A DNA stretch of 64,000 nucleotides from Escherichia sp. E1V33 (GCF_004211955.1 NZ_RHJI01000009.1:124001-188000); one strand, 5' to 3'; shown: positions 9,060-18,349, counted from the first letter of the stretch. A program made the numbers and translations. Notes: generated by a model not told the origin, from the letters alone.

Positions 9060-10053
9060 GTTCCCTCAGCCATTGTCCCGTGATTGCAATACCTTGCTCC
9101 ATCGAAAAGCGCGGGCGATATCCCAGCTCTGTAATGGCCTTTTGCGCACTCAGGGTCATATCAAAACAGACTGTTCCGGCGCTGTAACGTGTGATGACAG
9201 GTTCCTGATTCACGCATTTTCCGTACAGTTCCAGGCCGCGCGCGACCAGAGAAAGCAACGGCCACGGAACGGTAGCAATTCGGTAGCTCAATCCCAGTTG
9301 CTGGCGCAGCAAGGCGTCAAGCATTACAGATAATTTCTGCGGCTGATGATTGCTGATGTTGTAAATACTGCCCGAGCGTAATCCTTCAACCTGCGTTGCC
9401 AGTTGCATGGCATACACCACGTTTTGCACGAACGTGAGATCCAGTAACGCTTCCCCCCCGCGTGGCAAACGTAAGTTACCGCCGCCCTGCTGTAGTTGCT
9501 GCATCAGGCGAGGAACAATCACCTGGTCATGAGGGCCAAACAAACCACGGGGACGCAAAAGAATAAATCTCGTGGCAGGGTATTGCGAAACGGCCCCGGT
9601 AATAACCTGCTCAGCAGCATATTTACTACTCGCATAATGGCTGGAGAATGCTCGCGCAAGATAAGTTTCTTGCAGGTCATAGTGATGTTGAAAATCAAAG
9701 TAAACCGCAGGGGTGGAGATATGGATAAACCGGGGAATATTCAGCCTGCCTGCCGCCTGTGCCAGAGTTTGGGTCGCTTTGACATTGGCAAGCCAGAACG
9801 CCGTTTTGTCGCCCCAGGGCGAGGACTTTGCCGCACAGTGCCAGACGGCATCGCAACCCTCCATCAAGCGGGCGCAGTCATCCTCGGTTGCCTCGGTTAA
9901 ATCGAGAGCCACAAACTGCGCGCCTGCGCTTGTCAGGATTTTACCGACCTCGCGATTTCGCCCTGTTGCCACGACCGAAACACCCGACTCCAACAAATAT
10001 TGTGCGGCATTTCGCCCGAGGCCGCTGGTCGCCCCCGTCAGGAGGATTTTCAC
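9037..10053 (-). CDS. Extended SDR, 3-beta-HSD / OleD-like oxidoreductase
   Basis: A 338-aa NAD(P)-dependent extended short-chain dehydrogenase. It has the N-terminal Rossmann motif TGATSGLG (6-13), the catalytic set S113, Y140 and K144 (YASSK), and a downstream LRPRGLFGP segment. The pattern AAKSSPWG, then HISTPAVY, then YASSK, then LRPR resembles the 3-beta-hydroxysteroid dehydrogenase branch that includes OleD, the beta-keto acid reductase of long-chain olefin synthesis. The start is GTG, overlapping the ketosynthase TGA stop by 4 bases (GTGA). A role reducing the beta-keto product of the upstream ketosynthase fits the order and family, but no cofactor or substrate is proved. Confidence 0.87.
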   Translation of the reverse strand: MKILLTGATSGLGRNAAQYLLESGVSVVATGRNREVGKILTSAGAQFVALDLTEATEDDCARLMEGCDAVWHCAAKSSPWGDKTAFWLANVKATQTLAQAAGRLNIPRFIHISTPAVYFDFQHHYDLQETYLARAFSSHYASSKYAAEQVITGAVSQYPATRFILLRPRGLFGPHDQVIVPRLMQQLQQGGGNLRLPRGGEALLDLTFVQNVVYAMQLATQVEGLRSGSIYNISNHQPQKLSVMLDALLRQQLGLSYRIATVPWPLLSLVARGLELYGKCVNQEPVITRYSAGTVCFDMTLSAQKAITELGYRPRFSMEQGIAITGQWLREHGKNNRI

Positions 10054-11057
10054 GGTAAAAGCACCATGCCTGCCAGTGTTAATCCCGCCGCCGTGCCAAT
10101 CAACATCGCAGGTTTATTCGCAACAAAACGACCGCTAATCACCGCTTCATGCAGCGCCGTGGGTATGGAAGCCGCGACCTGATTGCCGTAGAAACGGTAG
10201 ACATCAATGAGCGCAGACTCCGGCACTCGCAGCCGTTTACGCATATGTTCAAGAGAAAGATGGCTGGCCTGGTGCGGGACGACCGTGCCGATATCAGCCA
10301 GTTGCAGGCCGCTTTTTTGTAGCAAGCGAGAAAAATAGTTTTCAATAAGCGAAGAAGCAAAACGAAACAGCGGTTTCCCCTGCATATGAAAAAGAAAGTC
10401 GCTGTCACAAACGCCTGACCGTGGATTACACCGTGTGCCGCCAGCGCGAATTTCACAAAGCTCGTTACCTTCGGGATACATTTCGATCAGACTGGCGATA
10501 ATACCGCTGCGCCCATCGCCCCGCTCAACAATCGTGCACGCCGCGCCATCACCAAAAATTAATGAAGACTCTTCATGATCCCAGTCGATACCACGTGAAG
10601 CAATATCCGCCGAGACGATGGCAATTCGCCGGTATGCCCCACAGTTAAGTAATCCGCCAGCGACTTCCAGAGCGGAAATAAAGCTCACGCAACTACTGTT
10701 GATATCAAACCCAGCAACGCCTGCAGGCATCGCTGCGGCCTTGAGAATATGAATTGCGCTACAGGGTAATGCCTGTACGGCTATCGCTGACGCACAAATT
10801 AGCAGATCAATATCAGAAGGCTTTAAGGCAGCCGCTGATAAGGCATTATGCAAAGCCTTTGCCGCCAGTTCAGCCTGGCTGGCGTCGTTACGGGCAAAAT
10901 AGCGCCAGCAAATGCCGGAACGTCGCTCAACATAGCCTGCAGGTTTATTTAACTGAACATCCAGTTGTTGAGAAGTGATTTTATCAGGGGGTAAGGCGAT
11001 CCCCGTGGCGATTATTTTTATCGCCGCAGAGATCGTTGGTTGATTAGGTCGAACCAC
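10050..11057 (-). CDS. KAS III-like 3-oxoacyl synthase, first gene of the lipid operon
   Basis: A 335-aa thiolase-superfamily condensing enzyme of the FabH/OleA type. The full catalytic triad is visible: C123 in INSSCVSF, H262 in VPHQAS and N292 in YGNQVAAS, with GDGAAC near 169. FabH-like enzymes condense an acyl-CoA or acyl-ACP with malonyl-ACP, while OleA joins two acyl-CoAs; which applies here is unknown. It is not the housekeeping FabH, whose gene lies in the fab cluster. The start is a GTG preceded by GGAG at a good distance. The gene leads a seven-gene overlapping operon with a possible promoter at 11093-11122. Confidence 0.9.
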   Translation of the reverse strand: MVRPNQPTISAAIKIIATGIALPPDKITSQQLDVQLNKPAGYVERRSGICWRYFARNDASQAELAAKALHNALSAAALKPSDIDLLICASAIAVQALPCSAIHILKAAAMPAGVAGFDINSSCVSFISALEVAGGLLNCGAYRRIAIVSADIASRGIDWDHEESSLIFGDGAACTIVERGDGRSGIIASLIEMYPEGNELCEIRAGGTRCNPRSGVCDSDFLFHMQGKPLFRFASSLIENYFSRLLQKSGLQLADIGTVVPHQASHLSLEHMRKRLRVPESALIDVYRFYGNQVAASIPTALHEAVISGRFVANKPAMLIGTAAGLTLAGMVLLP

Positions 11058-11092
11058 GGTCAGTGCTCCTTCACTGCTCCATAGGTGGACCC

Positions 11093-11122
11093 ATCATATA
11101 GATGAGGTACGTTTCCCTACAA
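11093..11122 (-). promoter_or_regulatory. Candidate promoter of the seven-gene lipid operon
   Basis: Read on the minus strand, TTGTAG (11117-11122) and TATGAT (11093-11098) are separated by 18 bases, about 36 bases upstream of the GTG start of the ketosynthase gene. The -10 element is strong and the -35 moderate. No regulator site was recognised. Confidence 0.4.
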
Positions 11123-11184
11123 TCCGAAAAATCGGCAGTGTGTAACTGGCGATTTCAGCAGGCTGACAACGTGCGTTGCGTTAT

Positions 11185-11283
11185 GCCGGATGCGGCGTGA
11201 CCGCCTTATCCGGCCTACAAAAATCTGTTAATTCAATAGATTGCAGAATTTTCGTAGGCCTGATAAGCGCAGCGCATCAGGCA
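11185..11283. repeat. Pair of inverted REP elements (BIME)
   Basis: Two REP units face each other at 11185-11218 (gccggatgcggcg...ccttatccggcctac) and 11254-11283 (gtaggcctgataagcg...catcaggca). They form the usual bacterial interspersed mosaic element just beyond the narI stop, between narI and the head of the accessory operon. Confidence 0.85.
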
Positions 11284-11294
11284 CTTTGTCGTGC

Positions 11295-11972
11295 TTAGTG
11301 GCGAGCGCGCACCAGCTGATACTTACGTGTCAGATACTCCACCGGGACGCTCCAGATGTGTACCAGACGCGAGAACGGGAACAGCAGGAATAACGTCATC
11401 CCCAGCACCAGGTGCAGACGGAAGATAAACGCCACACCATCAAGGTGTCGAGAAGCGCCACCGTGGAAGGTCACTACCGACTGCGCCCAGCCAACCAGTT
11501 TCATCATCTCGCTACCGTCCATATGCTGGGCGGAGAACGGAATGGTCAGCAGGCCCAGCGCGCACTGGATAACGAGCAGTGAAAGGATCAGGATATCCGC
11601 TCCGGTAGTCGTTGCACGCACGCGTGGGCTGAACAGACGACGCTTCAGCAACAGCACGCCGCCAATCAGACACAGCACGCCGCTGGCACCACCAGCAAAC
11701 ATCGCCATTTTCTGTTTCACTTCAATCGGCAGCCAGGCTTCATACATCCAGTGCGGCGTCAGCATACCGAAGAAGTGACCGACAAAAATCCCCAGAATAC
11801 CGATATGGAACAGGTTCGACGCCAGGTTCATCCCTTTGCGGTCCAGCATCTGGCTGGACGCCGCGCGCCAGGTGTACTGCCCGTAGTCATAACGCAGCCA
11901 GCTACCAATCAGGAAGACCGCCCCGGCAATGTACGGGTAGATATCAAAGAAGAACATATTCAGGAATTGCAT
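11295..11972 (-). CDS. narI: NarI, cytochrome b subunit of nitrate reductase A
   Basis: NarI (225 aa) is the membrane anchor of the NarGHI nitrate reductase. It oxidises menaquinol or ubiquinol at the periplasmic side and passes electrons through two b haems to NarH. Five transmembrane helices are visible. Haem ligands H56 and H66 lie in [17 protein letters not shown], and the C-terminal pair sits in the FHGG and FRLHL segments. Sequence and length match E. coli. The start codon overlaps the narJ stop by one base, so it is the last gene of narGHJI. Confidence 0.99.
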   Translation of the reverse strand: MQFLNMFFFDIYPYIAGAVFLIGSWLRYDYGQYTWRAASSQMLDRKGMNLASNLFHIGILGIFVGHFFGMLTPHWMYEAWLPIEVKQKMAMFAGGASGVLCLIGGVLLLKRRLFSPRVRATTTGADILILSLLVIQCALGLLTIPFSAQHMDGSEMMKLVGWAQSVVTFHGGASRHLDGVAFIFRLHLVLGMTLFLLFPFSRLVHIWSVPVEYLTRKYQLVRARH

Positions 11973-12682
11973 TAGTGCTGTCCTCCGGTGGTGATATTCA
12001 GATATTGCGGCGCGACGGCACCGGCAAAGCGACGCTGATGTGCAGTGATTGCTGAATCACCACAACCTTTGTCTGCAAAGAACTTAACCTGCTCTTCTTC
12101 CCAGACGGCATCCAGCGCCTGCGGCGTATCATCGCGCGCTTCATCAGCTATTTTTTCCGCCACTTTGTCGCTGTCGATAGCGGTATTCGCCAGTTTCAGC
12201 AGCAGATCAAACAGCACGGCATAACGGCTTTCACGCTGTTGCAGACGCGCACTCAGCAACGCCAGAATCGGCGCGATATCTTTCAAACCCTCCACGGCTT
12301 CGATTTGCGGCAGCTGCGCCAGATACTCCAGGTACAGAGGCAGATGGTCCGGCAGTTCACGGCTGTTTAACTGCAAGCCGTGCTGCTCGTACTGCGCCAG
12401 CAGGTCCACCATCGCCTGGCCGCGGTCGCGGGATTCGCCGTGCACATGTTCAAACAGCAACAGTGACGTGGCGCGACCACGGTCGAACAGTTCGCTGTAC
12501 TGCGCCTGGGCATCGAGCGGATCCATCGTCGTTAAATCGCGCAGGAAAATGCCCAGCGCATGGGCATCTTCTTTCGACAGATTTTCCGACGCGGCAATCG
12601 CCTCAAACATCTCTTGTTGATGCTGCCATAAGGCAGCATCCGGATATTCAAGGAGACGCGATACAATCACGAGTTCGATCAT
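11972..12682 (-). CDS. narJ: NarJ, nitrate reductase assembly chaperone
   Basis: NarJ (236 aa) is a cytoplasmic redox-enzyme maturation protein that holds NarGH before membrane attachment and supports molybdenum cofactor and FS0 cluster insertion. It is all-helical, matching the NarJ/DmsD fold, with no cofactor motifs. It overlaps narH by 4 bases (ATGA) and narI by one, consistent with coupled translation in narGHJI. Confidence 0.98.
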   Translation of the reverse strand: MIELVIVSRLLEYPDAALWQHQQEMFEAIAASENLSKEDAHALGIFLRDLTTMDPLDAQAQYSELFDRGRATSLLLFEHVHGESRDRGQAMVDLLAQYEQHGLQLNSRELPDHLPLYLEYLAQLPQIEAVEGLKDIAPILALLSARLQQRESRYAVLFDLLLKLANTAIDSDKVAEKIADEARDDTPQALDAVWEEEQVKFFADKGCGDSAITAHQRRFAGAVAPQYLNITTGGQH

Positions 12683-14217
12683 GGATGCGGCTCCGTTTTG
12701 CTGGTCACGTCGATGGCATCGATACGGCGGCTGTTGAACAGATTGAATTTGGTATCTGAACCGTGGCAGCCATCACCAAAGGTAAAGCCGCAGCCATTTT
12801 TCTCCGGGAAGGCTTCCCGCGCCAGTTCACGATGACTACTCGGCACCACAAAGCGATCTTCGTAGTTAGCAATCGCCAGATAACGGTACATCTCCTGTGC
12901 CTGAGCTTCGGTCAGACCGACCTCTTCCAGCGCACGGGTATCAACTTTACCGTCAACGGTTTCAGCACGTTTGTAATGACGCATTGCCAACATGCGTTTC
13001 AGCGCACGCAGAACCGGTTGGGTATCGCCTGCGGTCAGCAGGTTCGCCAGATACTGTACCGGGATACGCAGGCTTTCGACGTCTGGCAAAATGCCGTTGC
13101 TGCCCAACTCGCCCGCATCTGCCGCAGACTGAATCGGCGACAGAGGCGGCACGTACCAGACCATCGGCAATGTGCGATATTCCGGGTGCAGCGGCAGCGC
13201 CAGTTTCCATTCCATCGCCATTTTATAAACCGGCGACTGCTGTGCGGCTTCAATAACGCTCAGCGGAATACCGTCTTTAATCGCCTGCTCGATGACCTTC
13301 GGATCGTTCGGATCGAGGAACACGTCCAGTTGACGCTGGTAGAGATCTTTCTCGTTCTCGGTGCTGGCCGCACGTTCAATTGCGTCGGCATCGTACAGCA
13401 GCACGCCGAGATAACGGATACGACCGACACAGGTTTCGGAGCAAACTGTCGGCTGACCGGCTTCAATACGCGGATAGCAGAAGATACATTTCTCCGACTT
13501 ACCGCTCTTCCAGTTGAAGTAGATTTTTTTGTACGGGCATCCGGTAATGCACATACGCCAGCCACGGCATTTATCCTGATCGATCAGGACGATGCCATCT
13601 TCTTCACGTTTGTAGATAGCCCCGCTCGGGCAGGTCGCCACACATGCCGGGTTCAGGCAGTGTTCGCACAGACGCGGCAAATACATCATGAAGGTGTTCT
13701 CGAACTGGCTATACATCGCCTTCTGGATGTTGTCGAAGTTCTTGTCTTTCGCCAGTTTGTCGAACTCACCGCCCAGGTCATCTTCCCAGTTCGGCCCTTT
13801 TTCGATTTTCGCCATCCGTTCGCCAGTAATCAGCGAACGCGGACGGGCAATCGGCTGCGATTTGCTGCCTTCCGGTGCGGTATGCAGGTTCTGGTAGTCA
13901 AAATCGAACGGCTCGTAATAATCGTCGATCCCCGGCAGATGCGGGTTAGCGAAGATTTTACCCAGCAGCATGGCGCGGTTACCCATGCGCGGCTGCAGTT
14001 TGCCGTTGATTTTACGGATCCAGCCGCCTTTGTATTTTTCCTGGTTTTCCCAGTCAGTCGGGAAGCCCTGGCCCGGCTTGGTTTCCACGTTGTTGAACCA
14101 CGCGTATTCCACGCCTTCACGGCTGGTCCAGACGTTTTTACAGGTAACTGAACAGGTGTGGCAGCCGATGCACTTATCGAGATTCAGCACCATGCCGACT
14201 TGTGAACGAATTTTCAT
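12679..14217 (-). CDS. narH: NarH, iron-sulfur subunit of nitrate reductase A
   Basis: NarH (512 aa) carries electrons from NarI haems to NarG. Four ferredoxin-type cysteine groups are present: CIGCHTCSVTC (C16, C19, C22, C26), CEHCLNPACVATCP, CRGWRMCITGCP, in which tryptophan replaces a cysteine and yields the [3Fe-4S] cluster, and CIFC...CSETC. That gives three [4Fe-4S] and one [3Fe-4S] cluster. Length and motifs match E. coli. It overlaps narG and narJ by 4 bases each. Confidence 0.99.
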   Translation of the reverse strand: MKIRSQVGMVLNLDKCIGCHTCSVTCKNVWTSREGVEYAWFNNVETKPGQGFPTDWENQEKYKGGWIRKINGKLQPRMGNRAMLLGKIFANPHLPGIDDYYEPFDFDYQNLHTAPEGSKSQPIARPRSLITGERMAKIEKGPNWEDDLGGEFDKLAKDKNFDNIQKAMYSQFENTFMMYLPRLCEHCLNPACVATCPSGAIYKREEDGIVLIDQDKCRGWRMCITGCPYKKIYFNWKSGKSEKCIFCYPRIEAGQPTVCSETCVGRIRYLGVLLYDADAIERAASTENEKDLYQRQLDVFLDPNDPKVIEQAIKDGIPLSVIEAAQQSPVYKMAMEWKLALPLHPEYRTLPMVWYVPPLSPIQSAADAGELGSNGILPDVESLRIPVQYLANLLTAGDTQPVLRALKRMLAMRHYKRAETVDGKVDTRALEEVGLTEAQAQEMYRYLAIANYEDRFVVPSSHRELAREAFPEKNGCGFTFGDGCHGSDTKFNLFNSRRIDAIDVTSKTEPHP

Positions 14218-17200
14218 TTTACGCTCTCCTGTACCTGGTCATTGCCTTCGCCATCTAACCAGTCAATGTTCTTCATCTTACGCACTACAACAAACTCATC
14301 ACGGTTAGAACCTACGGTGCCGTAGTAGTTAAAACCGTATGCCAGATGGGCATAGCCGCCGATCATATGCGTCGGTTTCGGCGTGATACGGGTGACCGAG
14401 TTATGGATACCGCCACGCTGTTGGGTAATTTCCGAACCAGGCAGGTTAACGATACGTTCCTGCGCGTGGTACATCATGGTCATCCCTGCCGGAACACGCT
14501 GGCTGACAACCGCACGGGCAGTCAGCGCACCGTTGCTGTTGAAGACTTCAATCCAGTCGTTGTCGGCAATGCCCAGATCTTTGGCATCGGCTTCACTCAG
14601 CCAGACTACCGGACCACCGCGCCCCAGTGTTAGCATCAGTAAGTTGTCGCTGTAAGTGGAGTGGATCCCCCACTTCTGGTGCGGCGTCAGGAAGTTGAGC
14701 GCTTTTTCCGGATTGCCGTTGGATTTCTGGCCCATCACTTCTTTCACCGAACGGGTATCGATCGGCGGACGGTAAACCAGCAGGCTTTCACCGAAATCAC
14801 GCATCCACTGGTGATCCTGATACAGCTGCTGACGACCAGAGAGCGTACGCCACGGGATCAGCTCGTGAACGTTGGTGTAACCGGCGTTGTAAGAAACGTG
14901 TTCATCTTCAAGCCCTGACCAGGTCGGGCTGGAGATAATTTTGCGCGGCTGTGCCTGAATATCACGGAAGCGAATCTTCTCGTCTTCTTTATTCAGCGCC
15001 AGATGCGTATGGTCACGACCGGTAAACTCGCTCAGGGCAGCCCAGGCTTTCACGGCTACCTGACCGTTGGTTTCCGGTGCCAGCGTCAGGATCATCTCTG
15101 CCGCATCTATTGCGGTGTTGAGCATCGGCTGACCTTTCGCCGGGCCTTCCGCTTTGGTGTAGTTGAGCTTACGCAGCAGGTCCATTTCGCTCTGGGTGTT
15201 CCAGGCGATCCCTTTACCGCCGTTACCGATTTTCTCCATCAGCGGGCCGATAGAGGTAAAGCGTTCGTAAGTCGCCGGATAATCGCGCTCTACGACCATA
15301 ATGTGTGGAGCGGTTTTACCTGGAATCAGGTCGCATTCGCCTTTTTTCCAGTCTTTCACATCCAGCGGCTGCGCCAGTTCAGCGGCAGAGTCGTGCTGGA
15401 TCGGCAGCGTGACGATGTCGGTTTCTTTACCCAGATGACCGACGCACACTTCGGAGAATTTCTTCGCGATAGCTTTGTAGATTTCCCAGTCGCTTTTCGC
15501 TTCCCAGGCCGGATCGACCGCCGCAGACAGCGGGTGAATAAACGGATGCATATCCGAAGTATTCATGTCGTCTTTTTCGTACCAGGTCGCCGTCGGCAAA
15601 ATGATGTCGGAATAGAGACAGGTGCTCGACAGACGGAAGTCCAGCGTCACCACCAGATCCAGCTTGCCTTCCAGACCATTGTCCTGCCAGTCCACTTCTT
15701 CCGGCTTCACGCCGCCCTGCTGACCCAGGTCTTTGCCCTGGATACCGTGCTCTGTCCCCAGCAGGTACTTGAGCATAAACTCATGACCTTTACCGGAAGA
15801 ACCGAGCAGGTTAGAACGCCAGATAAACAGGTTACGCGGGTGGTTTTTGCCGTTTTCCGGCTGTTCCGCAGCAAAGCGAATGGAACCCTCTTTCAGAGAT
15901 TTCACCGTATAGTCCACCGGATTCATCCCGGCTTTTTCTGCTTCGCGAGCGATAGTCAGCGGGTTAGTGCCTAACTGCGGCGCAGACGGCAGCCAGCCCA
16001 TGCGTTCTGCACGGACGTTAAAGTCGATCAGATGTCCGGTATAGCGGGATTTATCCGCCATCGGCGACAGCAGTTCTTCCGCAGTCACGGTTTCATAACG
16101 CCACTGGCTGGAGTGGTTATAGAAATAAGAGGTGCTGTTCATGTGACGCGCCGGACGCTGCCAGTCAAGGGCAAACGCCAGCGGCTGCCAGCCGGTTTGC
16201 GGACGCAGTTTTTCCTGACCTACATAGTGCGCCCAGCCGCCACCGCTCTGACCGACACAACCGCAGAAAATCAGCATGTTGATCAGACCACGGTAGTTCA
16301 TGTCCAGGTGATACCAGTGGTTCAGACCCGCACCGACGATAATCATCGAACGACCGTGTGTTTTATCCGCGTTATCGGCAAATTCACGAGCAATACGGAT
16401 AATCTGGCTACGAGAAACGCCGGTAATCTGCTCGGCCCACGCCGGAGTGTAAGCTTTGACATCGTCATAGCTGGTTGCGCAGTTAACGTCGTTCAGGCCA
16501 CGTTCCAGGCCGTAGTTTGCCAGCGTCAGATCGTAAACGGTGGTCACTAGAGCGGTGCTACCGTCGGCCAGTTGCAGGCGTTTTACCGGCAGTTTGTGCA
16601 GCAGAATGTTTTCCAGCTCCACTTTGTTGAAGTGTTCAGTGCCGTCGCCGCCAAAGTACGGGAAGCCCACTTCAGCGATCTCATCCTGGCTACCCAGCAG
16701 GCTCAGTTGCAGCTCAGTTTCTTCGCCGGTTTTACCGTCGCGCTGCTCCAGATTCCATTTGCCCTTCTCGCCCCAGCGGAAGCCAATAGAACCGTTCGGC
16801 GCAACCATTTCGCCATTGGTATTAAAGGCGACAGTTTTCCATTCCGGATTGTTTTCCTGGCCCAGCGCATCAACCAGATCGGCAGCGCGCAGCATACGGC
16901 CCGCAGCGTAGTAACCGTCGCGTTCTTCCAGCATCACCAGCATCGGCATGTCGGTGTAGCGACGCACATAGTCGGTGAAATACTGGCTTGGGTTGTCGAG
17001 GTGGAATTCACGCAGCATCACGTGGCCCATCGCCAGCGCCATTGCAGCATCAGTACCTTGTTTCGGTGCCAGCCACAGATCGCACAGTTTGGCGATTTCA
17101 GCGTAGTCAGGGGTGACGGCAACAGTTTTGGTGCCTTTGTAACGCACTTCAGTAAAGAAGTGAGCATCCGGGGTACGCGTCTGCGGCACGTTTGAACCCC

Positions 17201-17957
17201 AGGCGATGATGTAGCTGGAGTTGTACCAGTCAGCGGATTCCGGTACGTCAGTTTGCTCGCCCCAGGTTTGTGGAGATGCTGGAGGCAGGTCGCAGTACCA
17301 GTCGTAGAAACTTAAGCAGGTACCACCAATCAGCGAGAGATAGCGCGCACCCGATGCGTAAGAAACCATCGACATTGCCGGAATTGGCGAGAAGCCAGCG
17401 ACACGGTCCGGCCCGTAGTTTTTGATGGTGTAAACGTTAGATGCGGCGATCAGTTCGTTCACTTCCTGCCAGGAAGAACGAACAAAACCACCGCGTCCAC
17501 GCGCCTGTTTAAAGCTTTTCGCTTTATCGGCGTCTTCGATAATAGAAGCCCATGCCTCAACCGGATCGCTATGTAGCGCCTTCGCTTCACGCCACATTTT
17601 CATCAGGCGTTTGCGCATCATCGGGTATTTCAGGCGGTTGGCGCTATAGAGATACCAGGAATAGCTGGCACCACGCGGGCAGCCGCGTGGTTCATGGTTT
17701 GGCAGGTCCGGGCGGGTACGCGGATAGTCAGTCTGCTGGGTTTCCCAGGTCACCAGACCGTTTTTAACGTAGATTTTCCAGCTGCAGGAGCCGGTGCAGT
17801 TTACCCCGTGGGTAGAGCGGACGATTTTGTCATGCTGCCAACGCTGGCGATATCCATCCTCCCAGTCACGGTTGGTATTGAGAAGCTGGCCATGCCCATC
17901 GGCAAAGGTTTCGCCCTTCTGTTTGAAGTAGCGAAACCGGTCCAGGAATTTACTCAT
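14214..17957 (-). CDS. narG: NarG, catalytic subunit of nitrate reductase A
   Basis: NarG (1247 aa) reduces nitrate to nitrite at a molybdo-bis(MGD) centre on the cytoplasmic face of the membrane during anaerobic respiration. The unusual His-Cys3 FS0 site is present (H50, C54, C58 in HGVNCTGSC and C93 in RGCPRG). The Mo-ligand aspartate lies in the SFYDWYCDL region near 222. There is no twin-arginine export signal, as expected for NarG. It is first in narGHJI. Upstream are an FNR box (18049-18062) and NarL heptamer pairs (18100-18114, 18198-18212), so anaerobic and nitrate induction are expected. Confidence 0.99.
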   Translation of the reverse strand: MSKFLDRFRYFKQKGETFADGHGQLLNTNRDWEDGYRQRWQHDKIVRSTHGVNCTGSCSWKIYVKNGLVTWETQQTDYPRTRPDLPNHEPRGCPRGASYSWYLYSANRLKYPMMRKRLMKMWREAKALHSDPVEAWASIIEDADKAKSFKQARGRGGFVRSSWQEVNELIAASNVYTIKNYGPDRVAGFSPIPAMSMVSYASGARYLSLIGGTCLSFYDWYCDLPPASPQTWGEQTDVPESADWYNSSYIIAWGSNVPQTRTPDAHFFTEVRYKGTKTVAVTPDYAEIAKLCDLWLAPKQGTDAAMALAMGHVMLREFHLDNPSQYFTDYVRRYTDMPMLVMLEERDGYYAAGRMLRAADLVDALGQENNPEWKTVAFNTNGEMVAPNGSIGFRWGEKGKWNLEQRDGKTGEETELQLSLLGSQDEIAEVGFPYFGGDGTEHFNKVELENILLHKLPVKRLQLADGSTALVTTVYDLTLANYGLERGLNDVNCATSYDDVKAYTPAWAEQITGVSRSQIIRIAREFADNADKTHGRSMIIVGAGLNHWYHLDMNYRGLINMLIFCGCVGQSGGGWAHYVGQEKLRPQTGWQPLAFALDWQRPARHMNSTSYFYNHSSQWRYETVTAEELLSPMADKSRYTGHLIDFNVRAERMGWLPSAPQLGTNPLTIAREAEKAGMNPVDYTVKSLKEGSIRFAAEQPENGKNHPRNLFIWRSNLLGSSGKGHEFMLKYLLGTEHGIQGKDLGQQGGVKPEEVDWQDNGLEGKLDLVVTLDFRLSSTCLYSDIILPTATWYEKDDMNTSDMHPFIHPLSAAVDPAWEAKSDWEIYKAIAKKFSEVCVGHLGKETDIVTLPIQHDSAAELAQPLDVKDWKKGECDLIPGKTAPHIMVVERDYPATYERFTSIGPLMEKIGNGGKGIAWNTQSEMDLLRKLNYTKAEGPAKGQPMLNTAIDAAEMILTLAPETNGQVAVKAWAALSEFTGRDHTHLALNKEDEKIRFRDIQAQPRKIISSPTWSGLEDEHVSYNAGYTNVHELIPWRTLSGRQQLYQDHQWMRDFGESLLVYRPPIDTRSVKEVMGQKSNGNPEKALNFLTPHQKWGIHSTYSDNLLMLTLGRGGPVVWLSEADAKDLGIADNDWIEVFNSNGALTARAVVSQRVPAGMTMMYHAQERIVNLPGSEITQQRGGIHNSVTRITPKPTHMIGGYAHLAYGFNYYGTVGSNRDEFVVVRKMKNIDWLDGEGNDQVQESVK

Positions 17958-18048
17958 CGGTTTTCTCCTGTGGGAGCCTGTCGGCTCTCTGATAAATCGA
18001 CATTGCTAATGTTTAAAGGCAAGGTAACGCTCTGAAACAGCGTGGGAA

Positions 18049-18062
18049 TTGATAACGATCAA
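18049..18062 (-). promoter_or_regulatory. FNR box of the narGHJI promoter
   Basis: TTGAT-AACG-ATCAA is a perfect FNR palindrome 92 bases upstream of the narG start codon. Its surroundings match what I remember of the K-12 narG promoter, where FNR binds at about -41.5 to activate without oxygen. Confidence 0.92.
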
Positions 18063-18099
18063 GAGTGATGGGGATGAAAAATAAAGTAAATTCCTAAGA

Positions 18100-18114
18100 T
18101 ACCCCTTAAGGGTA
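18100..18114. promoter_or_regulatory. NarL heptamer pair, promoter-proximal
   Basis: TACCCCT and an inverted TACCCTT heptamer abut in taccccttaagggta, matching the NarL consensus TACYYMT. The site corresponds to the promoter-proximal NarL cluster upstream of narG. Confidence 0.8.
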
Positions 18115-18197
18115 ATTAATAATTTACATCTAATAGACTGTAACTTAATGGTTTTTATGCCATTCCATATTTATACACTTCGGATTTTTAGACAGGT

Positions 18198-18212
18198 GGG
18201 TATTAAGGAGTA
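18198..18212. promoter_or_regulatory. NarL heptamer pair, distal
   Basis: An inverted pair of NarL-like heptamers (gggtattaaggagta) lies about 240 bases upstream of narG. In K-12 a distal NarL cluster at about -200 acts with an IHF bend between the clusters. The AT-rich segment 18115-18195 fits an IHF region. The rest of the 392-base narG-narK gap shows only the narK terminator. Confidence 0.7.
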
Positions 18213-18300
18213 TCCCCCATGGATGACATATTAATGGTGCTTAATTGACGTTATAGAAATAATCATTAGCTTTAAAGCATGTTGTAACTAAACGACAGGT

Positions 18301-18326
18301 AAAAAAAGCGCGACATTATGCCGCGC
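18301..18326 (-). terminator. Rho-independent terminator of narK
   Basis: On the minus strand a GCGCGGC/GTCGCGC stem with a 5-base loop is followed by seven Ts, just past the narK stop codon. Confidence 0.85.
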
Positions 18327-18349
18327 AAAGGATAATCAAATATTAAGAT

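Noticed and set aside
11058-11294. Second tRNA-Tyr 3'-end copy marking the far end of an island
   Set aside because: I looked for the 20-base sequence and its complement here and found none.
12763-14151. Long plus-strand ORF of 462 codons opposite narH
   Set aside because: It is a shadow of the GC-rich codon pattern of narH; the opposite strand encodes the complete iron-sulfur protein with all cysteine motifs.
15003-15974. 323-codon plus-strand ORF opposite narG
   Set aside because: Shadow frame of narG; no recognisable motif, and narG is intact on the other strand.
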